Under the pieces are notes generated by a model. That model was not told the origin of the DNA, made no database searches, and saw nothing but the letters and a program-made list of their open reading frames with translations. A stretch of 47,016 nucleotides of DNA from Terrimicrobiaceae bacterium (GTDB taxonomy: Bacteria > Verrucomicrobiota > Verrucomicrobiia > Chthoniobacterales > JAATET01): contig JAQTOP010000018.1 in NCBI GenBank assembly GCA_028713285.1, positions 1-47,016 on the forward strand, in the 5' to 3' direction. Numbering within the stretch: the first letter of the stretch is position 1; each line of letters opens with the position of its first letter. The position numbers were made by a program, and so were the translations under genes. Positions 45,920 to 47,016 of this stretch are shown here, piece by piece.

Positions 45920-47016
45920 GCGCTCACATGCACCTTACGGTCGGGCTCCGGACGCGGCAGCGCGACCGGGAATGCGAACGTCAATGCGAGCGCGTCCGCG
46001 ATATCAGGAGAGAAGCCGAGCCGTTCTTTGATGTCGTCCTTGGATTCCAGCTGCAGCCGGTTCGCCGAGTTGTCGTTGGAATAGGTCGGCGCGCAGAGCT
46101 CCGAGATCAGGTCGGTGCGATTCGGGATCGAACCGCCTTCTTTGAGCCAGTCGGCCATCTTGAACCACATCTCCGCGCGCAGGTTCAGATAGCGCTCGTT
46201 GGCGGCCGCCCAGGAGAAGACCACCCCCTGGACCTTGTGGTGCCCGTCCTTCAGGCGCGAGACCACCTCCCCGCCGTAGCCGCCCGTCGTGTCGACGAAC
46301 GTCTGCGCCGGATGGAATTCGTTGATCACTTCCGCAACCTTGATGGCGAACGTTTTCTCCGGCAGACCCGGAATGACGACCGGCGGCCAGGTCTTCAGCC
46401 CCTGCCGTTTGAAGATCGCGCAGCGGTCCCCACCCTCCCAGGCCACATCGACCCCGAGGATCTTGGGCGCGTATTCGTACAACCGCGGCTCGATCGTCCG
46501 GGCGGCGGCCGCCATCGCGACGTCGATCGAGATCAGCGTGTTCGTGCCGGAGGCCGTGAAGTCGCAGAGCATTTCTTGGCGAAACTCGAGCGCGGTCTGG
46601 TCCGCTTTGATGGAGGCAATCTCGTCCGCCGGCAGCGCGTCGGTGTCATAGCAGGTGTACCGAGCGACAAACCAGTGGAGGGGATCGGCGATCGCCCGGT
46701 AGTAGATCTCCGAAAAGAGGTTGATGCCCTTCGGCGTTCCGATGAATAGCGCCCAGCCTTTGCGATCCGCCAACATCGGCCGGATCACCTCACCCCAGAG
46801 TTGAACCTTGATCTGCGCGACTTCGTCGATGACCACCCCGTCGAAGTAGTCGCCGCGGATCGTGTCCGGGCGATCGGCGCCCATGATTCGGATCATGGCG
46901 CCGTTCGCAAACTCGATCGTCAGGTCGGTTTGATTGATCTTGGTACCGGGAATCTTCTTCCCGTAGAGCTTGAGGTACCTCCACGCAATCCGTTTAGCTT
47001 GTTTGAGTTGCGGCGC
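45910..47016 (-). CDS. terL: terminase large subunit, main part (wraps to 301)
   Basis: ATPase and nuclease that cuts concatemeric DNA and drives it through the portal. The frame is open from 47016 and joins bases 1-301 after circularisation, giving 426 residues, a usual TerL length. Walker B is GVVIDE, with the acidic pair at about residues 122-123. The C-terminal RNase H-like nuclease shows ILGVDVAWEGGD, FVDTTGGYGGE and DIADAL, which carry the expected acidic residues. An internal ATG at 46896 is not the true start, since Walker A lies upstream of it. The TAA stop overlaps the next gene, which starts with GTG at 45919. Confidence 0.93.
   Translation of the reverse strand, partial: APQLKQAKRIAWRYLKLYGKKIPGTKINQTDLTIEFANGAMIRIMGADRPDTIRGDYFDGVVIDEVAQIKVQLWGEVIRPMLADRKGWALFIGTPKGINLFSEIYYRAIADPLHWFVARYTCYDTDALPADEIASIKADQTALEFRQEMLCDFTASGTNTLISIDVAMAAAARTIEPRLYEYAPKILGVDVAWEGGDRCAIFKRQGLKTWPPVVIPGLPEKTFAIKVAEVINEFHPAQTFVDTTGGYGGEVVSRLKDGHHKVQGVVFSWAAANERYLNLRAEMWFKMADWLKEGGSIPNRTDLISELCAPTYSNDNSANRLQLESKDDIKERLGFSPDIADALALTFAFPVALPRPEPDRKVHVSAWS
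46890..47016. repeat. terminal direct repeat, right copy (circular overlap)
   Basis: Exact copy of bases 1-127. Removing one copy joins the ends and gives a 46,889-bp circle with an intact large terminase gene. Confidence 0.93.

Overview
The window reads as one complete circular phage genome. Bases 1-127 recur exactly at 46890-47016, and the large terminase gene runs across that join without a break in frame. The unique length is therefore 46,889 bp. The DNA is GC-rich with tightly packed genes, many overlapping by ATGA, TGATG or TAATG. Virion genes are of the podovirus type: P22-like portal, epsilon15/BPP-1-like capsid protein, Bbp16-like capsid cement protein, and gp4- and gp10-like head-completion and DNA-stabilisation proteins. 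The phage is temperate: it has a tyrosine integrase, an excisionase-like protein, XRE regulators and an attP. The attP is the 3' half of a tRNA-Arg(CCU), which gives the likely host integration site. The host is otherwise unknown; a soil-type bacterium, possibly Acidobacteriota, is only a guess.

Layout. Minus strand, 926 leftwards through the join to 17834: late region of about 30 kb. In order it holds small terminase, large terminase, two small proteins, portal, scaffold, capsid, cement protein, many minor structural and tail proteins, gp4- and gp10-like proteins, fibres, and three large putative ejection proteins. Plus-strand genes are inserted in it at 39359 (HNH endonuclease), 32516 and 32833 (a small pair) and 26356 (a one-gene cassette). 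Minus strand, 6001 to 1601: replication region (O-like initiator, putative helicase loader, winged-helix protein, small proteins, second tyrosine recombinase). 6573-7817: integrase and attP. 7870-9326: excisionase-like gene, zinc protein and two divergent XRE regulators. 9441-10329: accessory genes including a secreted protein. 10489-17848, plus strand: early operon with an AAA ATPase, an HNH-type nuclease, several Cys-rich small proteins and small membrane proteins; it converges tail-to-tail on the late operon.

The most unusual feature is a family of at least 16 dispersed repeats with an 18-bp core, TCTGCGCCCCAGGCGGAG, plus about 25 bp of conserved flank on one side. Copies lie between genes, at gene 3' ends and inside genes. 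Four inverted pairs look like terminal inverted repeats bounding small elements: two hold one gene each, and two are non-coding and sit between ejection-protein genes. Where the B-oriented core lies inside a reading frame it is always read in the same frame, giving PPGAQ or a close variant.

No endolysin, CRISPR array, complete tRNA or reverse transcriptase was recognised. All family assignments are from reading motifs by eye, with no database search.
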